DNA of 64,000 nucleotides from Streptomyces sp. Root1304 (GTDB lineage Bacteria > Actinomycetota > Actinomycetes > Streptomycetales > Streptomycetaceae): positions 944,707-1,008,706 of the forward strand of contig NZ_LMEP01000012.1 in NCBI RefSeq assembly GCF_001426405.1. The letters run 5' to 3'. Position 1 is the stretch's first letter, and the number at the start of each line of letters is the position of its first letter. The notes under the pieces were generated by a model. The model was not told the DNA's origin and did no database searches. It saw nothing but the letters and a program-made list of their open reading frames with translations. The translations under genes and the position numbers were made by a program. Below, piece after piece: positions 14,694 to 25,759 of the stretch.

Positions 14694-16601
14694 CTACAGC
14701 CCCTTGATCGTGATCGTGACGGTGGAGCCCTCGGGCGCGGTGGTGCCGCCCTCCACGGACTGGCCGGAGACCGTGTCGCCGAGGTAGGGGAAGGACTTCT
14801 TGACCTCCACCTCGAAGCCCGCGTCCTCCAGCGCCGTACGCGCCTCGTCGGTCGAGCTGCCGGTGACGTCCGGGACCGGGACGAGCTTCGGGCCCTTGGA
14901 GACGGTCAGCGTGATCGTGTCGCCCTCGGCGGCCCGGCTGCCCTCGGCGAGGGACTGGGCCGCGACGGAACCGGCGTCCTCCGGCGAGTTGATCCGCTCC
15001 GGGGCGACCCGGACGGTGAGTCCGGCCTCCTGGAGCGTCGCCGTGGCGTCCTCGACCGTCTCACCGGTCATGTCCGGCACGTCGATCGGCGAGCCCTTGC
15101 TGACCACCAGCGCCACCGCCGAGTCGGGCGCCCGCTCGGTGCCGGGCTCCGGGTCGGAGCCGATCACGGAGCCCTGGGCGACGGTCTCGCTGAAGGCGCT
15201 GGTGATCACCCCGACCGCCAGGCCCTGCTGTTCCAGGGTGCGCCGGGCCTCGGCGAGCGGCTTGCCCTTGAGGTTGGGCACCTTCACGATCTGCGGACCC
15301 CTGGAGAGGGTCAGGGTGACCGCGGCGTTGCCCCGGAGGCGCTCGCCGGGGGCCGGGTCGACGGCCATCACGGTGCCGCGCTCGTACACGTCGCTGAACG
15401 CGCGCTTCGTCGTGCCGACCTCCAGACCGGCGTCGGTGATCCGCTTCGTCGCCACGGCCTCGGTCTGGCCGAGCACGGCGGGGACGCGGGTGAACTGGCC
15501 GGAATTGATGTACCAGACCCCGGCGCCCAGACCGAGGGCGAGCAGCACGCCGAGGACGAGGAGGAGCGGGCCGCGCGGAGGCCGGCGGCGCCGGTCGGCC
15601 GCCGGGGGCGGCTCGGGCGCCGGCATCCGGTTGGTGTGCAGCACCTCCTGGGCGTCCGCCCCGGCCGGTACGACCCGGGCGATCACGCTGGTCCGGTCCT
15701 CGGTGGTGCTCCGGTCCTCGGACCGAGCCTGCGGGGGTACGGCGTCCAGCTGGGCGTCGTCGAGCCGGGAGCGGGCCTCGCGGACCAGGCCGAGCAGGGC
15801 GACGGCGTCGTACGGGCGGACGTCGGGGTTGCGGGCGGTGGCGGCCGCGACCAGCTCGTCCAGCTCGGTGGCGAGCCCGGGGACGGCGGCGGACGGGGCG
15901 GGCACATCGGTGTGGAGGTGCTGGTAGAGCACCTGCGCGGGGGTGTCGCCGGAGTGCGGCTTGCCGCCGGTCAGCATCTCGTAGAGGACGACACCGCAGG
16001 CGTACACGTCGGCGCGGGTGTCGGCGGTGCCGTGCTCGATCTGCTCCGGCGCCAGGTAGGAGACCGTCCCGAGGACCGAGCCGGTGGTGGCGGTCGCCGA
16101 GCCCACCGCCCGTACGAGACCGAAGTCGGCGACCTTCACCCGGCCGTCGTCTCCTATCAGGACGTTCTCCGGCTTCATGTCCCGGTGGACGAACCCGGCC
16201 CGGTGGGCGGCGCCGAGCGCGGCGAGCACCGGCTCCAGGATGTCCAGCGCGGCCCGGGGCGCGAGGGCCCCGCGCTCGCGCAGCACGTCGCGCAGCGTGC
16301 AGCCGGCGACGTACTCCATGGCCAGATAGACGTACGCGCCCTCGGCGCCCTGGTCGAAGACCCCGACGACATTGGGGTGGGAGAGCCGGGCGACGGACTT
16401 CGCCTCGCGGATGAACCGCTCGACGAAGGCCGCGTCGGTCGCGAGCGCCGGGTGCATCACCTTGAGCGCGAGGACGCGGTCGAGGCGGGTGTCGACGGCC
16501 CGGTAGACCGTGGCCATCCCGCCGACGGCGATGCGCGCGTCGACGCGGTAGCGGCCGTCGAGCAGCCGCCCGACGAGGGGGTCCTGAAGGGTCGTGTCCA
16601 C
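14694..16601 (-). CDS. PknB-type Ser/Thr protein kinase with four PASTA domains
   Basis: Membrane kinase that senses cell-wall fragments outside and phosphorylates proteins inside. The kinase domain (about 18-280) is intact: glycine-rich IAVGGMATVY, Lys47 in ALKVM, catalytic Asp141 in HRDMKPEN, DFG at 159-161 and the APE-like LAPEQ. A charged linker leads to one membrane segment at about 345-364. Four extracellular PASTA repeats follow, recognisable by TRVPAVLG, VKVPNLKG, IDVPDMTG and VPVPDVTG. The protein has 635 residues and is followed directly by nfo. The Rv2175c-like gene at 20484 encodes the homologue of a known mycobacterial kinase substrate (PknL), making a functional link plausible. 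Its own targets cannot be read here. Confidence 0.95.
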   Translation of the reverse strand: MDTTLQDPLVGRLLDGRYRVDARIAVGGMATVYRAVDTRLDRVLALKVMHPALATDAAFVERFIREAKSVARLSHPNVVGVFDQGAEGAYVYLAMEYVAGCTLRDVLRERGALAPRAALDILEPVLAALGAAHRAGFVHRDMKPENVLIGDDGRVKVADFGLVRAVGSATATTGSVLGTVSYLAPEQIEHGTADTRADVYACGVVLYEMLTGGKPHSGDTPAQVLYQHLHTDVPAPSAAVPGLATELDELVAAATARNPDVRPYDAVALLGLVREARSRLDDAQLDAVPPQARSEDRSTTEDRTSVIARVVPAGADAQEVLHTNRMPAPEPPPAADRRRRPPRGPLLLVLGVLLALGLGAGVWYINSGQFTRVPAVLGQTEAVATKRITDAGLEVGTTKRAFSDVYERGTVMAVDPAPGERLRGNAAVTLTLSRGPQIVKVPNLKGKPLAEARRTLEQQGLAVGVITSAFSETVAQGSVIGSDPEPGTERAPDSAVALVVSKGSPIDVPDMTGETVEDATATLQEAGLTVRVAPERINSPEDAGSVAAQSLAEGSRAAEGDTITLTVSKGPKLVPVPDVTGSSTDEARTALEDAGFEVEVKKSFPYLGDTVSGQSVEGGTTAPEGSTVTITIKGL

Positions 16602-16695
16602 GGCGTCGAGTCTACGAGCCGTGGACCCGGCCCCCGCGCGGATGCCCCGGTACTGCAGCGCAGCTGTGACGAGCGCCGCACGGGAGCCGCGCGGG

Positions 16696-16721
16696 GACCG
16701 GCGGCCCCGGCGCCCCGCCGG

Positions 16722-16723
<2 letters not shown>
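16696..16723 (-). terminator. Hairpin at the end of the thiOSG operon
   Basis: GACCGGCGG (16696-16704) and CCGCCGGTC (16715-16723) pair perfectly. The downstream operon arm overlaps the thiG stop codon. No T-tract follows. It probably ends the thi transcript before the kinase gene. Confidence 0.45.
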
Positions 16724-19032
<2,309 letters not shown>

Positions 19033-19043
19033 GGGCGTCCAGC

Positions 19044-19139
19044 CCCTCCCTTCGCCGGCATGACCCGGATCAGGTTCGTACGGTCGGAGGCCGTCCCAGC
19101 CTCCCTCTCAGCCCGGTGCGTCCGGGCTCCCGCGAGTGC
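19044..19139 (-). promoter_or_regulatory. TPP riboswitch (thi box)
   Basis: On the minus strand the leader contains GGGCTGAGAGGGAGGC, then ACCGTACGAACCTGATCCGG and GTCATGCCGGCGAAGGGAGG, the conserved core of the thiamine pyrophosphate aptamer. Its 3' end GAAGGGAGGGG is also the likely ribosome site, about 12 bases before the thiO ATG, so ligand binding should hide it and block translation of thiOSG. Confidence 0.95.
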
Positions 19140-19193
19140 TTTACGCCCGCCAGACTAACCGCAGGCCCGGTGCGGTCCCAGACCCCTCCCTTC

Positions 19194-19208
19194 CTGACGG
19201 TCCGTCAG
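19194..19208. promoter_or_regulatory. TetR-type palindrome before the FAD reductase gene
   Basis: CTGACGG and CCGTCAG flank a single T, a perfect 15-base palindrome of the kind recognised by TetR-family repressors. It lies 18 bases before the GTG at 19226. No regulator gene is adjacent. Confidence 0.5.
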
Positions 19209-19225
19209 ATGCGTAAGGTGGTCGG

Positions 19226-20440
19226 GTGAGCGAGCAGAAGCAGGCCCAGCAGCATGTCGTGATCGTCGGCGCCGGGATGGCGGGCGTCCAGACCGCCGTC
19301 GCCCTGCGCGAGCAGGGCTTCACCGGCCCCGTGACCCTCATCGGGGCCGAACCCCACCAGCCCTACGACCGGCCCCCGCTCTCCAAGGCCGTCCTCCTCG
19401 GCAAGGCCGAGGACTCCGCCTTCGACATCGACTTCGAGGACCTCCGCGTCGAACTCCGCCTCGGCCTGGACGTCACCGGGCTGCGCGCCGCCGACCACGA
19501 GGTCGACACCGAGGCCGGGCCCGTCGGCTACGACGCCCTGGTCGTCGCCACCGGCGCCCAGCCCGTCACCCTGCCCGGCAGCGAGGGCGTCCCCGGGGTC
19601 CACCTGCTGCGCACCCTCGACGACGCCGTGCGCCTCGGACCCGTCCTGGAGCACCGGCACGACGTCGTGGTCGTCGGCGCCGGATGGATCGGCGCCGAGT
19701 TCGCCACCGCCGCGCGCGCCGCGGGCTGCGCCGTCACCGTCGTCGAGGCCGCCGGCCTCCCCCTCACGGGCGCGCTGCCCGCCGAGGTCGCCACCCCGAT
19801 GGCCGAGTGGTACGCGGCGAACGGCGCCGAACTCCTCACCCACGCGCGCGTGGCCACCGTCGAACCCGGCCGGGTCGTCCTCGCCGACGGCCGCGAGCTG
19901 CCCGCCGACGCCGTCGTCGTCGGCATCGGCGCCCGCCCCGCCACCGGCTGGCTGGCCGGCTCCGGCATCGCCCTCGACCCGGGCGGCGCCGTCACCGCCG
20001 ACGAGCGGCTGCGCACCTCCCTGCCCGATGTGTACGCCGTCGGCGACTGCGCCTCCTTCCCCTCCGCCCGCTACGGCGAGCGGCTCCTCGTCCACCACTG
20101 GGACAACGCCCTCCAGGGCCCCCGCACGGTCGCCGGGGAGATCACCGGCGCCGGCGACGCCCCGTACGACCCCGTCCCGTACTTCTGGTCCGAGCAGTTC
20201 GGCCGCTTCGTCCAGTACGCGGGCCACCACGCCCACGCGGACGAGCTGCTCTGGCGCGGGGACCCGGCGGACGAGGCCTGGTCGGTGCTCTGGCTGCGCG
20301 ACGGCGTGCCGGTCGCCCTGCTCGCCGTCGGCCGCCCCCGCGATCTGGCCCAGGGCCGCAAGCTCATCGAGACGGCCACCGCCGTCGACCCCGCCCGGGC
20401 GGCGGACCCCTCCGTACCCCTGAAGGCGGCGGTCAGGTAG
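19226..20440 (+). CDS. FAD-dependent ferredoxin-NAD(P)+ reductase-like oxidoreductase
   Basis: Two-dinucleotide-fold flavoprotein of the rhodocoxin/putidaredoxin reductase type that passes electrons from NAD(P)H to a ferredoxin. The FAD fold VIVGAGMAGVQTA starts at residue 12 and the NAD(P) fold VVVVGAGWIGAEFA near 146. YDRPPLSKAVL (FAD contact), VYAVGDCASF and the C-terminal HHWDNALQGPRTVAGEI and PYFWSEQFG segments are typical. Length is 404 residues. The GTG at 19226 has a weak ribosome site. No ferredoxin or P450 gene is next to it, so its partner is unknown. It is divergent from thiO and preceded by a TetR-like operator. Confidence 0.85.
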   Translation: MSEQKQAQQHVVIVGAGMAGVQTAVALREQGFTGPVTLIGAEPHQPYDRPPLSKAVLLGKAEDSAFDIDFEDLRVELRLGLDVTGLRAADHEVDTEAGPVGYDALVVATGAQPVTLPGSEGVPGVHLLRTLDDAVRLGPVLEHRHDVVVVGAGWIGAEFATAARAAGCAVTVVEAAGLPLTGALPAEVATPMAEWYAANGAELLTHARVATVEPGRVVLADGRELPADAVVVGIGARPATGWLAGSGIALDPGGAVTADERLRTSLPDVYAVGDCASFPSARYGERLLVHHWDNALQGPRTVAGEITGAGDAPYDPVPYFWSEQFGRFVQYAGHHAHADELLWRGDPADEAWSVLWLRDGVPVALLAVGRPRDLAQGRKLIETATAVDPARAADPSVPLKAAVR

Positions 20441-20483
20441 GGCCCGACTACCGGCTGTCAGTCCGGGATGGCAGGCTTGTCCT

Positions 20484-20849
20484 GTGACCGAGATTGACGT
20501 AAAGATCGATGCGCTCGTCCCCGCCTGGCTCTACGTGCCCGACATCGCGGAGATGCTCGATGTCGAGGTGACGCGCGTGCGGCAGCTGATCAAGGAAGGC
20601 CAGCTCATCGCCGTGCGCCGCGGCGAGAACAACGCCCTGCAGATCCCCGCCGCCTTCATCCAGGAGGACAGGATCGTCAAGGGGCTCGTCGGGCTCCTGA
20701 CCGTGCTGCGGGACGACGGCTTCACCGACGAGGAGATGCTGGAGTGGCTCTTCACTCCGGACGAGAGCCTGCCGGGCACGCCCGCGCAGGCGCTCAACGA
20801 GAACCGTGGCACGGAGGTGAAGCGCCGCGCCCAGGCGCTCGCCCTCTGA
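20484..20849 (+). CDS. Rv2175c-family DNA-binding protein
   Basis: Protein of 121 residues with an N-terminal winged or MerR-like helix-turn-helix: WLYVPDIAEMLDVEVTRVRQLIKEGQLIAVRRG (about 15-47). The remainder, including GLVGLLTVLRDDGFTDEEMLEWLFTPDESL, matches the Rv2175c C-terminal domain. The Mycobacterium tuberculosis homologue is phosphorylated by a Ser/Thr kinase on its N-terminal extension, which lowers DNA binding. Here the pre-HTH segment is short (MTEIDVKIDALVPA) and its only Thr is at position 2. The PASTA kinase lies about 4 kb away. GTG start; target genes unknown. Confidence 0.85.
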   Translation: MTEIDVKIDALVPAWLYVPDIAEMLDVEVTRVRQLIKEGQLIAVRRGENNALQIPAAFIQEDRIVKGLVGLLTVLRDDGFTDEEMLEWLFTPDESLPGTPAQALNENRGTEVKRRAQALAL

Positions 20850-20951
20850 CGCCCGCACGCACCGAAGACACCATCAGCGGGTGTCGCGGCGACCGGCCCC
20901 CGACGGGCCGGCCGCCGCGGCACCGGCGACACCGACGGGGGGAACCCACCC

Positions 20952-21605
20952 ATGCCCACGCCTCGTGAGCGGCTCGCCGACGCCCGGCTCTACCTCTGCA
21001 CCGACGCCCGGAAGCGCCAGGGCGACCTGCCCGACTTCCTGGACGCCGTGCTCTCCTCCGGTGTCGACATCGTGCAGCTCCGCGACAAGGGCATGGAGGC
21101 CGGCGAGGAACTGGAGCACCTGGCCGTCTTCGCCGATGCCGCCCGCCGCCACGGCAGGCTCCTCGCGGTGAACGACCGGGCCGACGTCGCCCACGCCATC
21201 GGCTCCGGCGTGCTCCACCTCGGCCAGGGCGACCTGCCCGTGCCCGCCGCCCGCGCGATCCTCGGCGAGGAGGTCCTGATCGGCCGCTCCTGCCACGCCG
21301 AGAGCGAGGCCGCCGCGGCCGCCGTCGAACCGGGCGTCGACTACTTCTGCACCGGGCCCTGCTGGCCCACCCCCACCAAGCCGGGGCGGTACGCGCCGGG
21401 CCTCGGCCTCGTGCGGTACGCGGCCGGCCTCGCCCAGGACCGGCCCTGGTTCGCCATCGGCGGCATCGACGAGACCAACCTCGACGAGGTCCTGGACGCC
21501 GGGGCCCGGCGGATCGTCGTCGTCCGGGCGATCACCGAGGCCGATGACCCGGCCGCGGCGACGGCCGCGCTCGCCAAGCGGGTGCGGGAGCGCGCCGGGG
21601 CGTAG
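20952..21605 (+). CDS. thiE: Thiamine phosphate synthase ThiE
   Basis: Joins hydroxymethylpyrimidine pyrophosphate with the thiazole phosphate made by ThiOSG. The TIM barrel shows [72 protein letters not shown] and [12 protein letters not shown], with the pyrophosphate-binding residues of the family. Length is 217 residues; the ATG has GGGGGGAA a few bases upstream. It is near but not in the thiOSG operon and on the other strand. I see no second TPP riboswitch before it. Confidence 0.93.
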   Translation: MPTPRERLADARLYLCTDARKRQGDLPDFLDAVLSSGVDIVQLRDKGMEAGEELEHLAVFADAARRHGRLLAVNDRADVAHAIGSGVLHLGQGDLPVPAARAILGEEVLIGRSCHAESEAAAAAVEPGVDYFCTGPCWPTPTKPGRYAPGLGLVRYAAGLAQDRPWFAIGGIDETNLDEVLDAGARRIVVVRAITEADDPAAATAALAKRVRERAGA

Positions 21606-21673
21606 CGCCCCGCGCGGGGGACTCCGGGCGGCCCCGGTCGTGAGGCGTGTCCCGGCCGAGGTGTGTCCGAAAA

Positions 21674-21732
21674 GGTGTCCATCACTCGGACACCGTTGAC
21701 GCCGCTCGCCGGACCCCGTCTAACCTGCCCGT
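21674..21732 (+). promoter_or_regulatory. metF promoter with dyad; probably leaderless
   Basis: TTGACG (21696-21701) and TAACCT (21721-21726) are spaced 19 bases, and the ATG follows only six bases after the -10, so the mRNA is probably leaderless. Immediately upstream GGTGTCC (21674-21680) and GGACACC (21688-21694) form a 7-bp inverted repeat abutting the -35, a likely operator. Confidence 0.6.
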
Positions 21733-22650
21733 ATGGCCCTTGGTACCGCTTCCGTCCGTTCGGACCGCGCCCGCACGGTCCGCGAGATCCTCGCCTCCGG
21801 CGGCACGTCGTACTCCTTCGAGTTCTACGCGCCCCGGACCGAGAAGGGCGAGCAGGTCCTCTGGAACGCGATGCGCCGGGTCGAGGCCGTCGGGCCGAGC
21901 TTCGTCTCCGTGACCTACGGGGCGGGCGGCACCACCCGCGGCGGCACCGTGAAGGCGACCCAGAAGATCGCCTCCGACACCACGCTCACCCCGGTGGCCC
22001 ACCTCACCGCCGTCGACCACTCGGTCGCCGAGCTGCGCAACGTCCTCGGCCAGTACGCCGACGCCGGCATCCGCAACATGCTCGCGCTGCGCGGCGACCC
22101 GGCGGGCGACCCGCTGGGCGACTGGATCGAACACCCCGAGGGCGTGAAGTACGCCGCCGACCTGGTCCGGCTGATCAAGGAGTCCGGCGACTTCTGCGTC
22201 GGAGTCGCGGCCTTCCCCGAGATGCACCCCCGGTCCACCGACTGGGACGCGGACATCCGGCACTTCGTGGACAAGTGCCGCGCGGGCGCCGATTACGCCA
22301 TCACCCAGATGTTCTTCGACCCGGAGGCCTATCTGCGGCTCCGGGACAGCGTCGCCAAGGCGGGCTGCGAGACCCCGATCATCCCCGAGGTCATGCCCGT
22401 CGTGAACGTCAAGACCCTCGACCGGCTGCCCCAGTTGAGCAACGCGGCCTTCCCCCCGGATGTGAAAGACCGCATCCTCGCCGTCAAGGACGATCCCGCC
22501 GCTGTACGCTCCATCGGTATCGAGTTCGCGACGGAGTTCTGCGCGCGGCTGCTCTCCGAGGGTGTCCCCGGACTGCACTTCATCACGCTGAACAGCTCCA
22601 CCGCGACGCTCGAGATCTACGAGAATCTCGGACTGCACCAGCAGTCGTGA
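21733..22650 (+). CDS. metF: Methylenetetrahydrofolate reductase MetF
   Basis: Flavoprotein that reduces 5,10-methylene-THF to 5-methyl-THF for methionine synthesis. It shows SFEFYAPRT (substrate Glu), [65 protein letters not shown] and [16 protein letters not shown], all standard. Length is 305 residues. The ATG at 21733 is preceded by a promoter placed for a leaderless transcript and by no ribosome site. The folate product feeds methionine and S-adenosylmethionine pools. Confidence 0.95.
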   Translation: MALGTASVRSDRARTVREILASGGTSYSFEFYAPRTEKGEQVLWNAMRRVEAVGPSFVSVTYGAGGTTRGGTVKATQKIASDTTLTPVAHLTAVDHSVAELRNVLGQYADAGIRNMLALRGDPAGDPLGDWIEHPEGVKYAADLVRLIKESGDFCVGVAAFPEMHPRSTDWDADIRHFVDKCRAGADYAITQMFFDPEAYLRLRDSVAKAGCETPIIPEVMPVVNVKTLDRLPQLSNAAFPPDVKDRILAVKDDPAAVRSIGIEFATEFCARLLSEGVPGLHFITLNSSTATLEIYENLGLHQQS

Positions 22651-22704
22651 CCGGTCGTACCCGCCCCGACCCGCGGCGGTGACCGTGGAGAGGGGCGGCG
22701 GGGC

Positions 22705-23544
22705 ATGGGGTGGACGGTCCTCTACATCGCGTTCGGCGTGGTTGCGCTGTGGTTGCTGGGGGAGGTGCTCCTCCAGTACAAGGCGCGGCTGCGCTGGCGC
22801 CTGCTCGCCTTCACCGGCTTCGTCGGCGTGGTCTTCGGCGTGCTGCTGCCCTCGGTGGCGGTGATCGTCGCCGGTGCCGTGGCCTTCGCGGTCGGCCAGA
22901 CCTATGTGACGCTCTCCTTCCGCCGCGGCTTCTCCACCGGCTGGGCGATCGGCGGCAGCCCGGGTGCCAGCCGCCGGCGCCGCTCGGGCGGTCCGGCGCA
23001 GGCCGGGCCCACCCTTGAGGTCACCGAGCTGTCCTACGAGGACGAGGAGTCCCCGTTCCCCGGCCAGGGCGAACCGGCCGCCGCCGAGACCACCGCGGTC
23101 TACGAGCCCCTGCCGCTGCCCGAGGACACCGGCCAGTACGGGGTCTACGGCGGGCACGGCACGGGCCACGACGCCGGCCAGGGTGCCGCCGCCCACGACA
23201 CCGGCTACACGACGGGGTACGCGACCCCCGGCCACGACCCGTACGCCCCGGCCTACGACCAGCAGCAGCCGGCCTACGGCTACGACACCGCGGGCCAGCA
23301 GCAGTACGCCGCCTACTCCGACCCGTACATCGGTCCGGGCACGGACGCCCAGCAGTACGGCACGTACTACGGCGACTCCTACGCCCCCTCGTACACCTAC
23401 GACACGCCGCCCGGCGGGGTCTGGGTCCCGCAGCAGCGCGACACCGACCAGCCCGTCCAGCCCCAGCAGCCCCCGCAGCAGCAGGGCGCCCAGCAGTACG
23501 GCTGGGAAGCGCACCCGGACGACCAGCAGCAGTACCGGTACTGA
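22705..23544 (+). CDS. Membrane protein with long Tyr/Gln-rich disordered tail
   Basis: I do not recognise a characterised family. Residues 1-70 contain two or three hydrophobic segments (MGWTVLYIAFGVVALWLLGEV, then LLAFTGFVGVVFGVLLPSVAVIVAGAVAF). The remaining 200 residues are low-complexity, rich in Tyr, Gln, Gly, Pro and Asp with repeats such as YDQQQPAYGYD and QQYGTYYGDSYAPSYTYD. It has no catalytic motif. The tail is probably cytoplasmic, since the preceding loop is Arg-rich (SRRRRSGG), and could mediate weak self-association or protein contacts, which is inference. It lies 55 bases after metF and may share its transcript. Orthologues appear to exist in Streptomyces at this locus. Confidence 0.6.
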   Translation: MGWTVLYIAFGVVALWLLGEVLLQYKARLRWRLLAFTGFVGVVFGVLLPSVAVIVAGAVAFAVGQTYVTLSFRRGFSTGWAIGGSPGASRRRRSGGPAQAGPTLEVTELSYEDEESPFPGQGEPAAAETTAVYEPLPLPEDTGQYGVYGGHGTGHDAGQGAAAHDTGYTTGYATPGHDPYAPAYDQQQPAYGYDTAGQQQYAAYSDPYIGPGTDAQQYGTYYGDSYAPSYTYDTPPGGVWVPQQRDTDQPVQPQQPPQQQGAQQYGWEAHPDDQQQYRY

Positions 23545-23549
23545 GCGAC

Positions 23550-23574
23550 CGTCGGGGGCCCCCGGCCCCCGACG
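23550..23574. terminator. Bidirectional terminator, membrane protein / CrtI-like gene
   Basis: CGTCGGGGG (23550-23558) and CCCCCGACG (23566-23574) pair perfectly over seven bases between two convergent genes. Confidence 0.6.
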
Positions 23575-23598
23575 CCCCCGGGCCCGTCCGGGCAGCCC

Positions 23599-25032
23599 CT
23601 ACTGGGAGCCGCGGAAGTCCGCGCCCTCCACGATCAGCCCGGCCACCAGCGCGCCCGACATGCCCGCGTGGGCGAGACCGCCTCCCGGGTGCGACCAGCC
23701 GCCCGCGAACCAGAGCCCCGGCAGCGGCGAGCGGTTGTCGGCGGGCAGCAGCAGCCCCCGGGCCCCGGCCAGCGCCGGCCCCGGCACCTCGGCGGCGCCG
23801 GTGTCCCGCCGTACGTCCTCCGGCGTGCGGACGTGCCGCCACAGCAGCCGCTCCGCGAGCCCCGGGACCGCCGGGCCCGCCGCCTCGACCATCCGGTCGG
23901 CGAAGGCCTCCCCGTCCTGCCCGGGGGAGGTCCGCACGGTCGCCGTGACCGTCACCGACTCGTACCCGCCCTCCGGGTGCAGCGCCGGGTCGTCCGGCCG
24001 CAGCACCGTCACCGTCGGCCGCCCGCCCTCCGCGTGCACGACCGTGCGGTGGACCGCCTCCGCCTCCCGGGCGCCGCGCAGGGCCAGACAGACCGTCACC
24101 CTGCCCGTCAGGACGGTCTGGTGGTGCGGCCGGTCGTCGCCGTGGCCCCACTCGACGACATGGTCCCGGTAGAGGGCGGGCACCGGCGCGCCCGAGACGA
24201 CGTGGTCGGCCTCGACGGTCTCCCCGCCGGCCAGCCGGACACCGACCGCCCGGCCGTCCTTCTCCAGGACGTCCTCGACGGGTGAGCCGAAGACGAACTC
24301 GACCCGGCGCTTCCGGCACCGCTCGTACACCGCGTCGGCCAGCGACCGCAGCCCCCCGGCCACGTACCAGCTGCCGAAGGTCTGCTCCATGTACGGCAGG
24401 ACGGCGGCCGAGGCCGGGGCGGTGGCGGGGTCGAAGCCGTACGTCCAGGCGTACGCGTCGAGCAGGGCGACGAGCCGGGGATCGCGCAGCTCCCGCGTCC
24501 CGATCTGCGCCAGTGTGGTCGTCGGGCGGCGCAGCAGACCCGCCTTCAGGGCCGGGTACGGGTCGGCGGCCGGCGGCGCGGAGTCCTTCGGCTGCGGCTC
24601 CTCCAGGAGCGGGCGGCGGGTGCGGTCCCAGGCCTCGCGGGCCCGCACCAGGAACGCGCCCCAGCGCTCGCCCGCGCCCGCGCCGAGCGCCGCGTCCAGG
24701 GCGGCGACCGTGCCGGCCCGGGAGGCGTTCGGCAGGTCCACGCGGGTGCCGTCGGCGAAGACGTGACGGCTCGCCGGGTCGACCTGCGTCAGCGTGACGC
24801 ACTCCTCCAGCGGTTCCTTGCCGGTCTTCACGAACAGGTCCCGGTAGACGGCCGGCAGGTGCAGCAGCCCCGGGCCCGTGTCGAAGGCGAACCCGTCCCG
24901 CTCGAACCGGCCGACCGCGCCGCCGTACGTCGCCGTCCGCTCGTACACCGTCACCCGGTGGCCCGCCACGGCCAGCCGGGCCGCCGCCGACATGGCGCCG
25001 AGTCCCGCGCCGATCACCACAATCCGTGCCAT
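23599..25032 (-). CDS. FAD-dependent oxidoreductase, phytoene desaturase (CrtI)-like
   Basis: Flavoprotein of 477 residues with FAD fold IVVIGAGLGAMSAAARLA at the extreme N-terminus and VYERTATYGGAVGRFERDGFAFDTGP after it, the CrtI/amine-oxidase signature. The C-terminal FAD contact reads GLWFAGGWSHPGGGLAHAGMSGALVAGLIVEG. ADHVVSGAPVPALYRD fits the family. There is no neighbouring carotenoid gene (crtB, crtE or lycopene cyclase), so a carotenoid role is unsupported; related proteins are common orphans in Streptomyces. ATG start at 25032; the gene converges with the Tyr/Gln-rich membrane protein. Confidence 0.7.
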   Translation of the reverse strand: MARIVVIGAGLGAMSAAARLAVAGHRVTVYERTATYGGAVGRFERDGFAFDTGPGLLHLPAVYRDLFVKTGKEPLEECVTLTQVDPASRHVFADGTRVDLPNASRAGTVAALDAALGAGAGERWGAFLVRAREAWDRTRRPLLEEPQPKDSAPPAADPYPALKAGLLRRPTTTLAQIGTRELRDPRLVALLDAYAWTYGFDPATAPASAAVLPYMEQTFGSWYVAGGLRSLADAVYERCRKRRVEFVFGSPVEDVLEKDGRAVGVRLAGGETVEADHVVSGAPVPALYRDHVVEWGHGDDRPHHQTVLTGRVTVCLALRGAREAEAVHRTVVHAEGGRPTVTVLRPDDPALHPEGGYESVTVTATVRTSPGQDGEAFADRMVEAAGPAVPGLAERLLWRHVRTPEDVRRDTGAAEVPGPALAGARGLLLPADNRSPLPGLWFAGGWSHPGGGLAHAGMSGALVAGLIVEGADFRGSQ

Positions 25033-25092
25033 GTCAGCGACCCTATCCGGCGGCTCCGACGGCCCCGGACGGGCCCGGAGCGCGGGGCGGGA

Positions 25093-25752
25093 TCAGAAGT
25101 GCTCCGAGCCGTCCCCGTCCCCGCTCCCGGACGGCGGCCGGTCCCGGACGCGGCCCCCTACGTCGGCGAGCCGCCGCTCCTCGCGGCGCTGCGACCTGCG
25201 GCGCAGGAAGCGCCGGATCCGCTGGGCGAGGAAGACCAGTATCGCCAGGCCCAGGGCGAGCAGGACGGCCGCGACGACCGCCGCCGCCACCGGATGGAAG
25301 ACCGCGAAGGTGACGATCGCCGCCACCCCGAGATCCTCCGCCAGGCTCAGCGCGACATTGGAGAACGGTTCGGGCGAGGTGTTGACCGCCATCCTCGTCC
25401 CCGCCTTGACGAAGTGGCTGAGCAGGGCCGTCGAACCGCCGACCGCGCCCGCCGCGAGTTCCGGCAGCGAGCCGTTCTGCCCGGCGAGCAGGGCCCCGAC
25501 CACGGCGCCGGCGATCGGCCGGATCACGGTGTGGACGGAGTCCCATATCGAGTCGACGTACGGGATCTTGTCCGCCACCGCCTCGCAGAGGAACAGCACG
25601 CCGGCGACGACGAGGACATCGGTGCGCTGCAAGGACTCGGGCACCTCGTCGGTGAGCCCGGTCGCGCCGAAGACGCCGAACAGCAGGACCACCGCGTACG
25701 CGTTGATCCCGCTCGCCCAGCCGCTGGTGAACACCAGGGGGAGTACGGACAC
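25093..25752 (-). CDS. DUF4126 membrane protein, candidate MacR target
   Basis: Integral membrane protein of about 219 residues with five or six hydrophobic segments (VFTSGWASGINAYAVVLLFGVFG, VLVVAGVLFLCEAVADKIPYVDS, a Gly/Ala-rich segment, and AAVVAAVLLALGLAILVFLA). ADKIPYVDSIWDSVHTVIRP is the DUF4126 landmark. The tail is charged and Arg-rich. I chose GTG 25752 because TACGAT ends seven bases before it and would give a leaderless mRNA; GTG 25773 and ATG 25827 lie in the promoter. A MacR-box-like repeat overlaps the expected -35 area. Function unknown; known MacR targets are mostly membrane and lipoprotein genes. Confidence 0.65.
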   Translation of the reverse strand: MSVLPLVFTSGWASGINAYAVVLLFGVFGATGLTDEVPESLQRTDVLVVAGVLFLCEAVADKIPYVDSIWDSVHTVIRPIAGAVVGALLAGQNGSLPELAAGAVGGSTALLSHFVKAGTRMAVNTSPEPFSNVALSLAEDLGVAAIVTFAVFHPVAAAVVAAVLLALGLAILVFLAQRIRRFLRRRSQRREERRLADVGGRVRDRPPSGSGDGDGSEHF

Positions 25753-25759
25753 GTCGGCG

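Noticed and set aside
23599-25032. Carotenoid biosynthesis cluster around the CrtI-like gene
   Set aside because: No crtE, crtB, crtY or related gene is adjacent; the enzyme is an orphan.
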